A stretch of 9,945 bases of DNA from an uncultured Nitrospirota bacterium (GTDB lineage: Bacteria > Nitrospinota > Nitrospinia > SZUA-224). This document shows positions 1-6,315 of the stretch, piece after piece. A program made the translations under genes and the position numbers. A model generated the notes under the pieces. It did not search any database, was not told the origin of the DNA, and saw nothing but the letters and a program-made list of their open reading frames with translations. The number at the start of each line of letters is the position of its first letter. The stretch's first letter is position 1. The DNA lies in NCBI GenBank assembly GCA_913009285.1, contig CAJVYE010000025.1:1-9945 (forward strand), in the 5' to 3' direction.

Positions 1-266
1 AGTCCTTGTAACAAGAAAAAAGGGAGGCAAAGGAAAAAAAGAGAGGGAGAGCGAGGACCTCTGAAAGGGAAAAATGCTTGACGTACGTACAGTTTTTCTG
101 TAGTAATTGAAGCTGTGCCACTACCTCATTAGCATTCTTTGGTACTATCTTTACAAAGCACATAATAGAAAGAAGGGTGGAGGGAGAAGGAGAACAATAC
201 ACGGGGAGGGGAAAAAACTTTCACAAGGGGGGAAGAAACTTGTTCATATCATCCCCAAAATAGATC

Positions 267-296
267 TGGAAAAATCGATATAAAATAATGTATAAT
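267..296 (+). promoter_or_regulatory. Candidate sigma-70 promoter for the heme operon
   Basis: A perfect TATAAT (-10) lies at 291-296. A weak -35 candidate, TGGAAA (267-272, four of six consensus bases), is 18 bases upstream. It would start a transcript about 65-70 bases before the TTG start of the CobA-HemD gene and is the best promoter match ahead of the six same-direction genes. In an AT-rich stretch a TATAAT can occur by chance, so this is inference from position and sequence only. Confidence 0.4.
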
Positions 297-359
297 AGAT
301 TTTACCTTAAGATATATGAATTCTCAACTTTTAATGAGTCATGAGTTATAAGTTAATTT

Positions 360-365
360 AAGGAG
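360..365 (+). promoter_or_regulatory. Ribosome binding site fixing the TTG start
   Basis: AAGGAG at 360-365 is six bases ahead of TTG at 372. It decides the unusual start. The first ATG-like alternatives lie well inside the conserved SAM-binding N-terminus, so starting later would delete the GGGPGDPD motif. Confidence 0.75.
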
Positions 366-371
366 AATCTA

Positions 372-1892
372 TTGGGTAAAAGAGGAAAGGTTATTCTGAT
401 AGGAGGAGGTCCTGGTGATCCAGACCTACTTACTATTAAGGGTAAGAAGTGTATTGAGAAGGCAGATGTTATCGTATATGACTATCTCGTAAGTGAAAGG
501 CTACTGAAGTATGCAAGGGAGGATGCTTTAGTCATATATGTGGGAAAAAAAGGAGGGGAGCATACACTACCACAAGATAAGATTAACGATCTGATTGTAG
601 ATAAGGCAAAGGAAGGGAAGGTAGTTGCAAGATTAAAAGGTGGTGACCCCTTTATCTTTGGCCGCGGGGGTGAGGAGGCCGAGATACTTGCTGAACATGG
701 TATATCCTTTGAGATAGTACCAGGAGTGACTGCGGCAATCTCTGTTCCTGCCTATGCAGGTATCCCGCTTACCCACCGGGATTTTACCTCAACGGTTGCA
801 TTTATCACAGGTCACGAAGACCCCACCAAGAAGAGGTCTAGCATAGCCTGGGATAAGATATCTACAGGTGTGGGTACTCTTGTATTCCTGATGGGGATCA
901 AAAATCTCCATAATATAGTAGAGAATCTTGTAAAGAATGGGAGGGCGCCAGATACACCTGTTGCGATTGTAAGGTGGGGTACGACAAGTAATCAGGAGAC
1001 GGTGGTTGGAAGTCTTAGCAATATAATCGATCTGGTGAAGGAGAGGAAGATAGCACCACCTGCGATTATAATTGTTGGTGATGTGATAAGCTTGAGGGAG
1101 AAACTGAACTGGTTTGAGGCTAAACCTCTCCTTGGGAAAAAGATAATTGTGACCAGGGCACGTGCTCAAGCAAGCGGTTTCGCCACACTTCTAGAGGGGT
1201 ATGGTGCTATTCCTATCCAGTTTCCTACAATAGAGACAATACCGCCTAAGAGCTGGGATGGACTTGATAGCGCAATTGAGGGACTGGAGGGCTATGACTG
1301 GATAATATTCACAAGTGTAAATGGGGTAAGGAGTTTTCTGGAAAGGCTCCGTGTAAAGGATAAGGATATAAGGGATCTCAAGGGGATCAGGATATGTACC
1401 ATTGGTCCTAAGACCGCTTATGAGATAGAGAGGTTGGGGCTAAGTGTAGATTTTGTCCCTTCTGAGTATCGGGCAGAGGCGGTTGTAGAGGGACTAAAGA
1501 AGAGGGGTATAAAGGGTAAGAGAGTACTCCTTCCAAGGGCTGCTGATGCCCGGGATGTATTACCTAATGAATTAAAGGAAATGGGAGTGGAATTAGAGGT
1601 AGTGGAAGCATACAGAACAGTAAAACCTTCGGAGAAGGCTAATGAGGTCAGGAGAGACCTGAAAGGGGGAGAGATAGATGTCATTACATTTACTTCCTCC
1701 TCTACAGTGAACAATTTTGTGGGGATGTTTGATAAGGAGGATCTCCCTAAATTGATTAATGGGGTTGTTATAGCGAGTATTGGCCCTGTTACTGCAAAGA
1801 CGGCTGAGGAACTGGGGTTGAGATCTGATATTATCCCAAAGGATTATACAATAGAGGCATTGGCAGAGGCTATTAATGAATATTTTATATAG
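372..1892 (+). CDS. cobA-hemD: Uroporphyrinogen-III C-methyltransferase / uroporphyrinogen-III synthase fusion (CobA-HemD)
   Basis: Bifunctional cytoplasmic enzyme of 506 residues. Residues 1-245 are a SUMT/CobA methyltransferase that makes precorrin-2 from uroporphyrinogen III with two SAM-dependent methylations. The motifs GGGPGDPDLLT (11-21), RLKGGDPFIFGRGGEE (87-102) and PGVTAA (117-122) are all present. Residues 255-506 are a HemD uroporphyrinogen-III synthase that cyclises hydroxymethylbilane with D-ring inversion. It shows GKKIIVTRA (255-263), FTSVNGV (313-319), VEAYRTV (411-417), TFTSSSTVNNF (439-449) and IGPVTAKTAEELG (470-482). Both halves look complete. The start is TTG, supported by AAGGAG six bases upstream. 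It heads a run of same-direction genes that includes hemB and siroheme decarboxylase genes, so its product most likely feeds siroheme and then heme. There is no CysG-B-type oxidase/ferrochelatase domain, so that step must come from another gene. Confidence 0.95.
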   Translation: MGKRGKVILIGGGPGDPDLLTIKGKKCIEKADVIVYDYLVSERLLKYAREDALVIYVGKKGGEHTLPQDKINDLIVDKAKEGKVVARLKGGDPFIFGRGGEEAEILAEHGISFEIVPGVTAAISVPAYAGIPLTHRDFTSTVAFITGHEDPTKKRSSIAWDKISTGVGTLVFLMGIKNLHNIVENLVKNGRAPDTPVAIVRWGTTSNQETVVGSLSNIIDLVKERKIAPPAIIIVGDVISLREKLNWFEAKPLLGKKIIVTRARAQASGFATLLEGYGAIPIQFPTIETIPPKSWDGLDSAIEGLEGYDWIIFTSVNGVRSFLERLRVKDKDIRDLKGIRICTIGPKTAYEIERLGLSVDFVPSEYRAEAVVEGLKKRGIKGKRVLLPRAADARDVLPNELKEMGVELEVVEAYRTVKPSEKANEVRRDLKGGEIDVITFTSSSTVNNFVGMFDKEDLPKLINGVVIASIGPVTAKTAEELGLRSDIIPKDYTIEALAEAINEYFI

Positions 1893-1914
1893 AAATCTAT
1901 AGGGAGATAACAAC

Positions 1915-2229
1915 ATGGATGAAAAGAATGATAAAAAGTCACCACCTAAATTTATGTTCGAGATCGACAGGTCCATTGAGAATGGGACCTATTCTAACAT
2001 CGTCAATATATCGCATACAAAGAATGAGTTTCTCTTGGATTTTGCCATCGTGCTTCCAGGAAAGAATGCAGCAAAGGTACTTTCACGTATTTTCATGAAC
2101 CCTGCGCATGCAAAGCAATTTGTGGCAGCGATGGTGGATAATATCAAGAATTATGAGAGTGTTCATGGTGAGATAAAGACAGATATGAAAAAGCCTACAA
2201 TTATAGGTTCTACACATACAGTGCATTAA
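1915..2229 (+). CDS. DUF3467 domain protein
   Basis: A 104-residue soluble protein with no signal peptide or membrane segment. The pattern YSNIVNISHTKNEFLLDF (about residues 22-39), followed by LSRIFMNPAHAKQF and NIKNYESVHGEI, matches my memory of the DUF3467 family (Y-x-N-x-V ... EF-x-DF ... R-I-x-M-x-P-x-H-A-K). No reaction or structure-based role is known to me for that family. ATG 1915 is preceded by AGGGAG at 1901-1906 with good spacing, and the gene begins 22 bases after the CobA-HemD stop. It is therefore likely co-transcribed with the heme genes. A gap with a degenerate repeat separates it from hemB. Whether it acts in tetrapyrrole metabolism is unknown; operon membership is the only hint. 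Confidence 0.85.
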   Translation: MDEKNDKKSPPKFMFEIDRSIENGTYSNIVNISHTKNEFLLDFAIVLPGKNAAKVLSRIFMNPAHAKQFVAAMVDNIKNYESVHGEIKTDMKKPTIIGSTHTVH

Positions 2230-2252
2230 CACACTATATTTAGGGTTTTTTT

Positions 2253-2340
2253 GAAAAAAAGTTGAAATAGCAAAACCAAAACATAAAACATAGGATAATG
2301 GATAGAGGAATTAAATCCTAAATACTAATTAAACACGAAA
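2253..2340 (+). repeat. Degenerate AT-rich intergenic repeat, copy 1
   Basis: This gap between the DUF3467 gene and hemB shares ordered blocks with 5373-5460. The exact 17-mer GAAAAAAAGTTGAAATA is at 2253-2269 and again at 5373-5389. In both places it is followed by a CATAGG...ATAATGGATAG / GATAGTGGATAG block and then by ATTAAATCCTAAAT...ACTAA. A TTAAACACGAAA block ends this copy and recurs at about 5626-5637. The order of blocks, rather than any one of them, shows common origin. No ORF lies in it. It may be a decayed non-autonomous element. Confidence 0.65.
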
Positions 2341-2354
2341 AAAAATTTTAAGAT

Positions 2355-3326
2355 ATGGCATTTCCGATTAATCGTCCTCGCAGATTGAGAAAAAATGAGA
2401 ACATTAGGAGACTGGTGAGGGAGACCACACTCTCGCTAGATGACCTTATATATCCCATCTTTGTCACATTTGGTAAGGGGGTTAAGGAAGAGATATCCTC
2501 TATGCCAGGGAATTACCGATATTCTGTTGACATGGTGGTGAAAGAAGTAAAGGAGGCAGAATCCCTTGGAATACCTGCTATCATCCTCTTTGGTATACCA
2601 GAGAAAAAGGATGAGGTTGGATCTGAGGCATACAATCCAAACGGGGTTATCCAAGAAGCTGTTCGGGCAATAAAGAAAGAGGCCTCTGAGATTTTGGTTA
2701 TAACAGATGTCTGTATAGATGAGTATACCACTCATGGCCACTGCGGTCTTGTCGAGGGTAATGAGATAGTAAACGATCCTACGCTTAAACTCCTCTCCAA
2801 GATGGCACTGACGCACGTAGAGGCAGGTGCAGATATAGTAGCGCCATCTGATATGATGGATGGGAGAGTAGGAGCCATCAGGGGGATACTTGATAAAAAG
2901 GGTTATACACAGATCCCTATCATGTCCTATGCGGCAAAGTATGCCTCTGCCTTTTATGGCCCGTTCAGGGAGGCAGCAGACTCTTCCCCTAAATTCGGGG
3001 ATCGTAAATCTTACCAGATGGATCCACCTAACAGTGATGAGGCAATAAGGGAGATAGAGCTTGATATAGAGGAGGGGGCAGACATAATCATGGTGAAGCC
3101 TGCCCTTCCCTATCTCGATATAATATATCGTGCAAGAGAGGAGTTTGATGTGCCGATAGCTGCATTTAATGTCAGTGGAGAGTTTGCAATGATCAAGGCA
3201 GCCTCAGACAAGGGGTGGATAGACGAGGAAAAGGCAATGATAGAGGCACTCATAAGCATTAAGAGGGCAGGTGCGGATATGATCCTTACATATTTTGCAA
3301 TGAAGGTGGCAAAGATTCTTAAATAA
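2355..3326 (+). CDS. hemB: Porphobilinogen synthase (delta-aminolevulinate dehydratase)
   Basis: Condenses two 5-aminolevulinate molecules into porphobilinogen, an early step shared by all tetrapyrroles. It has the normal family length (323 residues) and the typical start [21 protein letters not shown]. The two Schiff-base lysines are K195 in [14 protein letters not shown] and K248 in [10 protein letters not shown]. The metal-site loop (residues 118-131) reads [14 protein letters not shown]. Cys120 and Cys130 of the zinc triad are kept, but the middle cysteine (122) is Asp, as in metal-independent or magnesium-type enzymes, giving a mixed site. No strong ribosome binding site precedes ATG 2355 (only TTTTAAG), yet the conserved N-terminus supports this start. 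The siroheme decarboxylase gene begins two bases after its stop, so the two are probably translationally coupled. Confidence 0.97.
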   Translation: MAFPINRPRRLRKNENIRRLVRETTLSLDDLIYPIFVTFGKGVKEEISSMPGNYRYSVDMVVKEVKEAESLGIPAIILFGIPEKKDEVGSEAYNPNGVIQEAVRAIKKEASEILVITDVCIDEYTTHGHCGLVEGNEIVNDPTLKLLSKMALTHVEAGADIVAPSDMMDGRVGAIRGILDKKGYTQIPIMSYAAKYASAFYGPFREAADSSPKFGDRKSYQMDPPNSDEAIREIELDIEEGADIIMVKPALPYLDIIYRAREEFDVPIAAFNVSGEFAMIKAASDKGWIDEEKAMIEALISIKRAGADMILTYFAMKVAKILK

Positions 3327-3328
3327 AA

Positions 3329-3790
3329 ATGGATACTCTTGATAAAAAGATATTGAACAGGATACAGACTGGGTTTCCAGTTGAAGAGAGACCCTTCCTT
3401 ACAATTGGTAATGAGTTTGGCATTGGAGAGGAAGAGGCGCTTAGGAGGGTTAGAAGATTAAAAGAGGAGGGTATAATTCGGAGGATCGGGGCGAGTTTCG
3501 ATTCCAGAAAACTTGGATTTGATAGTACCCTGGTAGCCATAAAGGTCCCGGAGGAAAGGATTGACGAGGTAGTCCTCTTGATAAATGAGTATAAAGAGGT
3601 AACCCATAATTATCTCAGAGATAACGATTATAATATCTGGTTTACCCTTATTGCCCCATCAGGGGAAAGGATCAAGGAGATCATAGAGGAGATATCATCA
3701 AAAAGTGGGATCACAGAGATACGAAACCTCCCTCTTACGAGGTTCTTTAAGGTAAATGTTGATCTCAATTTTAGGGATGATGGGGATTAA
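3329..3790 (+). CDS. ahbA: Siroheme decarboxylase subunit, AhbA-type (Lrp/AsnC-like)
   Basis: A 153-residue protein of the AhbA/AhbB/NirDLGH family. The N-terminal winged-helix (about 1-56) includes LDKKILNRIQ and the recognition-helix region EEALRRVRRLKEEGIIRRIG. It is followed by an Lrp/AsnC-type ligand domain with VTHNYLR (91-97), YNIWFTL (101-107) and the closing LPLTRFFKVNVDLNF (134-148). With its partner it removes the two acetate carboxyls (C12, C18) of siroheme to give didecarboxysiroheme in the alternative heme pathway. The ending in FKVxVDLxF, rather than KKTSMxYF, is why I call it the A subunit; this rests on recall of family patterns. Its ATG lies two bases after the hemB stop. 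The heme d1 enzymes NirD/L/G/H are close relatives, but hemB context and only two paralogues favour Ahb. It should not be read as a transcription regulator. Confidence 0.85.
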   Translation: MDTLDKKILNRIQTGFPVEERPFLTIGNEFGIGEEEALRRVRRLKEEGIIRRIGASFDSRKLGFDSTLVAIKVPEERIDEVVLLINEYKEVTHNYLRDNDYNIWFTLIAPSGERIKEIIEEISSKSGITEIRNLPLTRFFKVNVDLNFRDDGD

Positions 3791-3800
3791 ATTAATTTTT

Positions 3801-3823
3801 GATTTTCGAATGTCGATTTTCGA
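3801..3823 (+). repeat. Short direct repeat between ahbA and ahbB
   Basis: GATTTTCGA occurs at 3801-3809 and again at 3815-3823 in the 71-base gap between the two decarboxylase genes. It is an AT/TCGA-rich stretch of the same flavour as the repeats in the other gaps of this operon. It argues that the gap is repeat-derived and that the GTG just after it (3835) is not the natural start of ahbB. Confidence 0.5.
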
Positions 3824-3861
3824 TTTAAAAGAAGGTGAAGGGATATTTTCAGAAGAAAAAA

Positions 3862-4326
3862 ATGATAGAAGAGATAGATAAAAGGATAATAAGGGAGCTG
3901 CAGGGGGATATACCTCTGGAAAAGAGCCCATTTGCGGTGATTGCAGGGCGTATTGGTATCTCTGAGGAAGAGCTATTGAAGAGGGCCAAGTCATACTTAG
4001 ATAAAGGGTATATGCGGAAGTTTGGTGCTATACTCCTGCACAGAGAGGCAGGGTTCAAGGCAAATGGTATGGGGGTATGGGATGTCCCTGCCGGGGATGT
4101 ACAGAGGGTCGGTGAGATCATGGCGTCCTTTTCAGAGGTCAGTCATTGCTATGAACGTCCATCCTTTGCTGATTGGCCATATAATCTCTTTACAATGATT
4201 CATAGTGAGAGTGAAGATGGGTGCCATGAGATAGCAGAGAGGATATCAAGGGCAACAGGGATAAAGAGATACAAACTGCTGTTCAGCACTAAGGAGTTTA
4301 AAAAGACAAGTATGGAGTATTTTTGA
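3862..4326 (+). CDS. ahbB: Siroheme decarboxylase subunit, AhbB-type (Lrp/AsnC-like)
   Basis: A 154-residue paralogue of the preceding gene, with the same winged-helix (IDKRIIRELQ, then EEELLKRAKSYLDKGYMRKFGA) plus ligand-domain layout. It shows HCYERP (95-100), WPYNLFTMIH (105-114) and the C-terminal FKKTSMEYF (146-154), which I associate with AhbB. Together with AhbA it should form the heterodimer that decarboxylates siroheme. I place the start at ATG 3862 because it lines up with the start of ahbA (MxxxDKRI / MDTLDKKI) and gives nearly equal length. A GTG at 3835 would add nine residues (MKGYFQKKK), but it sits against the repeat and has its purine-rich stretch immediately adjacent. The pfkB gene starts 13 bases after the stop, so they are likely one transcript. 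A NirL/NirG-like heme d1 role is the alternative. Confidence 0.85.
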   Translation: MIEEIDKRIIRELQGDIPLEKSPFAVIAGRIGISEEELLKRAKSYLDKGYMRKFGAILLHREAGFKANGMGVWDVPAGDVQRVGEIMASFSEVSHCYERPSFADWPYNLFTMIHSESEDGCHEIAERISRATGIKRYKLLFSTKEFKKTSMEYF

Positions 4327-4339
4327 GGGGGAAAAGGGA

Positions 4340-5260
4340 ATGAGTTTATTGGTTGTTGGATCTGTTGCATTCGATTCTGTAAAGACACCATTTGGAGAGG
4401 CAGAGGAGATATTGGGTGGATCAGCTACCTACTTCTCTGTATCGGCAAGCTATTTTACTGATGTCTGTATGGTGGCAGTAGTTGGGGAAGATTTTCCTGA
4501 TGAGAATATAGAATTTTTGAAGAGCCACTCTATAGACGTGGAAGGGATAGAGAGGAAAAAGGGAAAGACCTTCAGATGGCGGGGAAGATATGACTACGAT
4601 CTGAATGAGGCACACACTCTCGATACAGAGTTGAATGTCTTTGCTGATTTTATCCCTGATATACCGGAGAGATACAAGGATTGCGAATATGTATTCCTGG
4701 CAAATATAGATCCTGAACTTCAGCAGGAGGTCCTTTCCCAGGTCAAAAATCCCAAGCTCGTTGCCTGTGACACTATGAATTTCTGGATTGAAGGGAAATT
4801 GGAGGCACTAAAAGAGACACTCAGCAAAGTCAATATCTTGATTATAAACGATGCAGAGGCCAGGGAACTGGGAGGGGAAGCAAACATAGTAACAGCAGCA
4901 AAGAAGATTTTATCATTCGGCCCTGAAACCCTTGTCATCAAGAGAGGGGAATACGGTTCACTTATGTTTACAGATTCGTCTGTATTCTCGGCCCCCGCCT
5001 ATCCATTGGAGTATGTGTACGATCCTACAGGTGCTGGAGATAGCTTTGCCGGGGGATTTATGGGCTATATAGCCAATGTTGGTAATGTTACAGAAGAGAC
5101 AAAACGTCAGGGGATTATATTTGGAAGTACAATGGCATCCTTTAATGTGGAAGACTTTAGCTTGAATCGACTAAAAGGTCTTAACTATAGTAATATTGAA
5201 GAGAGGTTTAGATTCTTTAAGAAACTATCTCACTTTGACGATATATCGACTAACCAGTGA
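4340..5260 (+). CDS. PfkB-family (ribokinase-like) sugar or nucleoside kinase
   Basis: A 306-residue cytoplasmic kinase. The N-terminal strand MSLLVVGSVAFDSV is followed by GGSATYFSVSASYF (26-39, the substrate-side glycine motif), NDAEARELGG (170-179, the NxxE magnesium/phosphate motif) and DPTGAGDSFAGGF (228-240, PfkB signature 2). The catalytic base is Asp234 in the GAGD anion hole. All active-site motifs are intact. The substrate cannot be told from sequence: ribose, fructose, adenosine and other nucleosides are all possible within this fold. ATG 4340 follows GAGGGGG (4325-4331) with eight bases between. It is the last gene of the same-direction group that starts with CobA-HemD. A role in heme synthesis is not established and co-location may only reflect co-expression. 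Confidence 0.9.
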   Translation: MSLLVVGSVAFDSVKTPFGEAEEILGGSATYFSVSASYFTDVCMVAVVGEDFPDENIEFLKSHSIDVEGIERKKGKTFRWRGRYDYDLNEAHTLDTELNVFADFIPDIPERYKDCEYVFLANIDPELQQEVLSQVKNPKLVACDTMNFWIEGKLEALKETLSKVNILIINDAEARELGGEANIVTAAKKILSFGPETLVIKRGEYGSLMFTDSSVFSAPAYPLEYVYDPTGAGDSFAGGFMGYIANVGNVTEETKRQGIIFGSTMASFNVEDFSLNRLKGLNYSNIEERFRFFKKLSHFDDISTNQ

Positions 5261-5372
5261 CAAACCTGATATAATCCCAAATAATGCAATTGAAACCGTC
5301 ATAATGCTTGAAATCAGCACCACAGGCGGCAAAAGCTTCAATAGCTTTGACCACAGAAATATTGGTTCTTTC
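5250..5372 (-). pseudogene. Possible C-terminal remnant of an unidentified gene
   Basis: Read on the minus strand, this stretch gives about 40 residues with a balanced, protein-like composition, including SVVKAIEAFAACGADF and NCIIWDYIRFVTG, before a TAG at 5252-5250. The frame stays open to about 5433 but has no ATG and enters the repeat that starts at 5373. If real, it is the tail of a gene cut off by the repeat, convergent with and overlapping the end of the pfkB gene by about ten bases. I do not recognise the family. Other frames here are also open (a + frame to 5390 and a hydrophobic minus frame), so chance is quite possible. Confidence 0.2.
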
Positions 5373-5460
5373 GAAAAAAAGTTGAAATAACAGATATAAA
5401 GCATAGGTAGGATAGTGGATAGGTATTAAATCCTAAATTCGAAATCCTAAATACTAAACA
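5373..5460 (+). repeat. Degenerate AT-rich intergenic repeat, copy 2
   Basis: Shares the exact 17-mer at 5373-5389 with 2253-2269, followed in the same order by the CATAGG / GATAGTGGATAG block and ATTAAATCCTAAAT, then AAATCCTAAATACTAA (5442-5457). Compared with copy 1 it carries an extra internal TTCGAAATCCTAAA segment. Its right half also forms the left arm of the palindrome at 5426-5577. Confidence 0.65.
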
Positions 5461-5577
5461 ATATCAAATGACAGAAATCCAAAATTCAAAACATTCTATA
5501 TGCAATGTTTTGTTTAGTATTTTGATATTTGAATTTAGAATTTGTTTAGAATTTAGATATTAGGATTTAGGATTTAA
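5426..5577. repeat. Imperfect AT-rich palindrome
   Basis: Outer arms TTAAATCCTAAAT (5426-5438) and ATTTAGGATTTAA (5565-5577) are exact 13-bp complements. ATACTAAAC (5451-5459) pairs with GTTTAGTAT (5512-5520). At the centre, AAAACATT (5488-5495) and AATGTTTT (5504-5511) make an 8-bp stem with an 8-base loop. The right arm also carries a tandem TTTAGAATTT (5534-5543 and 5545-5554). The inverted layout suggests a decayed palindromic element. It could also act as a weak 3' structure for the upstream transcript. Confidence 0.6.
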
Positions 5578-5688
5578 ATATTTTAGATAATAGAGTCCTA
5601 TGAGCTTTTAACCTAAATTTTCAACTTAAACACGAAAGAACCATAACAATATATATCCCTATATGGCGAAGAGACAGGATTTAACAGG

Positions 5689-6315
5689 ATGAGGGTAATA
5701 GGTGGATCGGCAAAGGGGAGGAGATTAAGCCAGTTCAGGGGACAGGATATACGGCCGACACCTGATATAGTGAGGGAGGCGCTATTTAATATTCTGGGGG
5801 AGGAGATTATAAATGCCTCCTTCCTGGACCTCTTTGCCGGCACCGGGGGTGTAGGTATAGAGGCATTGAGCAGGGGGGCCAGATTGGTCTACTTGGTTGA
5901 TAATAGTATAAAGGCTAAGAGGATTATATACAATAATCTGAAACTATGTGGCTTCCTTTCTTCCCGGGTATATATACCTAAAGATTCAGCACTGGAGAAG
6001 CGTGGGCTTGTCCCCTCTGATAATTATACCCCTCCGGGATTCAGATTTGTCCGTGATAATGCCATTAAGGCCATACATGATCTCGATGCAATGGGAGAAA
6101 AATTCGACCTCATATTCATTGATCCCCCTTATAAATCCGACCTATATGAACAGACTCTCAATATCATATCCAAATCCTCTCTACTCGATGAAGAGGGCAT
6201 AGTGATTGTAGAGCACTTTTTCAAGAGAGTGTTAAAGGATAGGTACGGTATGCTTGAATTGAACAAGACAACCAGGTTTGGCGACACAAGCCTATCATTT
6301 TGGAGGTTCGGGTAA
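5689..6315 (+). CDS. rsmD: 16S rRNA (guanine966-N2)-methyltransferase RsmD
   Basis: A SAM-dependent Rossmann methyltransferase that modifies G966 (E. coli numbering) of 16S rRNA during small-subunit assembly. It has the family start MRVIGGSAKGRRL and RPTPDIVREALFNILG (22-37). SAM motif I is DLFAGTGGVGIEAL (47-60) with the acidic residue D71 after it. The catalytic FIDPPY is at 143-148, and the tail has the usual RFGDTSLSFWR. At 208 residues it is a little longer than most, because of an insertion around residues 97-120 (KDSALEKRGLVPSDNY...) between the SAM-binding and catalytic motifs. Only a weak AGG-type site precedes ATG 5689, but the conserved N-terminus fixes the start. Its common partner coaD is not next to it; an intergenic gap and an unlike gene follow. 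Confidence 0.93.
   Translation: MRVIGGSAKGRRLSQFRGQDIRPTPDIVREALFNILGEEIINASFLDLFAGTGGVGIEALSRGARLVYLVDNSIKAKRIIYNNLKLCGFLSSRVYIPKDSALEKRGLVPSDNYTPPGFRFVRDNAIKAIHDLDAMGEKFDLIFIDPPYKSDLYEQTLNIISKSSLLDEEGIVIVEHFFKRVLKDRYGMLELNKTTRFGDTSLSFWRFG

Larger units (their letters stand above)
1..371. other. Upstream non-coding region, purine-rich
   Basis: No gene can be assigned with confidence. The + strand is strongly purine-rich in two blocks (about 12-75 and 165-240), with many GGGAGG/GGGGAA runs. A + strand frame open from position 2 to a stop at 62-64 gives a very basic 20-residue tail that could be the end of an upstream gene, but nothing identifies it. On the minus strand a frame is open from an ATG at 163-161 to the window edge (54 codons), with no ribosome binding site and a low-complexity end. 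The last 80 bases hold the promoter and ribosome binding site listed separately. Confidence 0.5.
5261..5688. other. Long intergenic region of repeat debris
   Basis: This 428-base gap between the PfkB kinase gene and rsmD has no convincing intact gene. It holds in order a possible minus-strand coding remnant (to 5372), the second copy of the AT-rich repeat (5373-5460), an imperfect palindrome (5426-5577), and a CACGAAAGAACC block (5629-5640) resembling the end of repeat copy 1. Just before rsmD comes GACAGGATTTAACAGGAT (5673-5690), an internal near-direct repeat of ACAGGAT. No GC-rich terminator followed by T residues is seen after the kinase gene. Confidence 0.6.

Noticed and set aside
2230..2354. 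Intrinsic terminator after the DUF3467 gene (TTTTTTTGAAAAAAA)
   Set aside because: The T/A tract has no GC-rich stem, and the following genes are in the same direction. It is part of the repeat.
3329..4326. Two Lrp/AsnC-family transcription regulators
   Set aside because: The paired winged-helix proteins carry AhbA/AhbB-type motifs (HCYERP, KKTSMEYF) and follow hemB directly. Siroheme decarboxylase subunits explain them better.
5196..5390. + strand 64-codon frame overlapping the end of the PfkB kinase gene
   Set aside because: It begins inside the kinase in another frame, lacks a ribosome binding site and ends in the repeat. No recognisable domain.
5225..5404. Minus-strand hydrophobic 59-codon frame (LLPPVVLISSIMTVSIALFG) starting at ATG 5404
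   Set aside because: No ribosome binding site, its start lies in the repeat, and it overlaps the kinase 3' end. A neighbouring minus frame looks more protein-like. Probably a chance reading.
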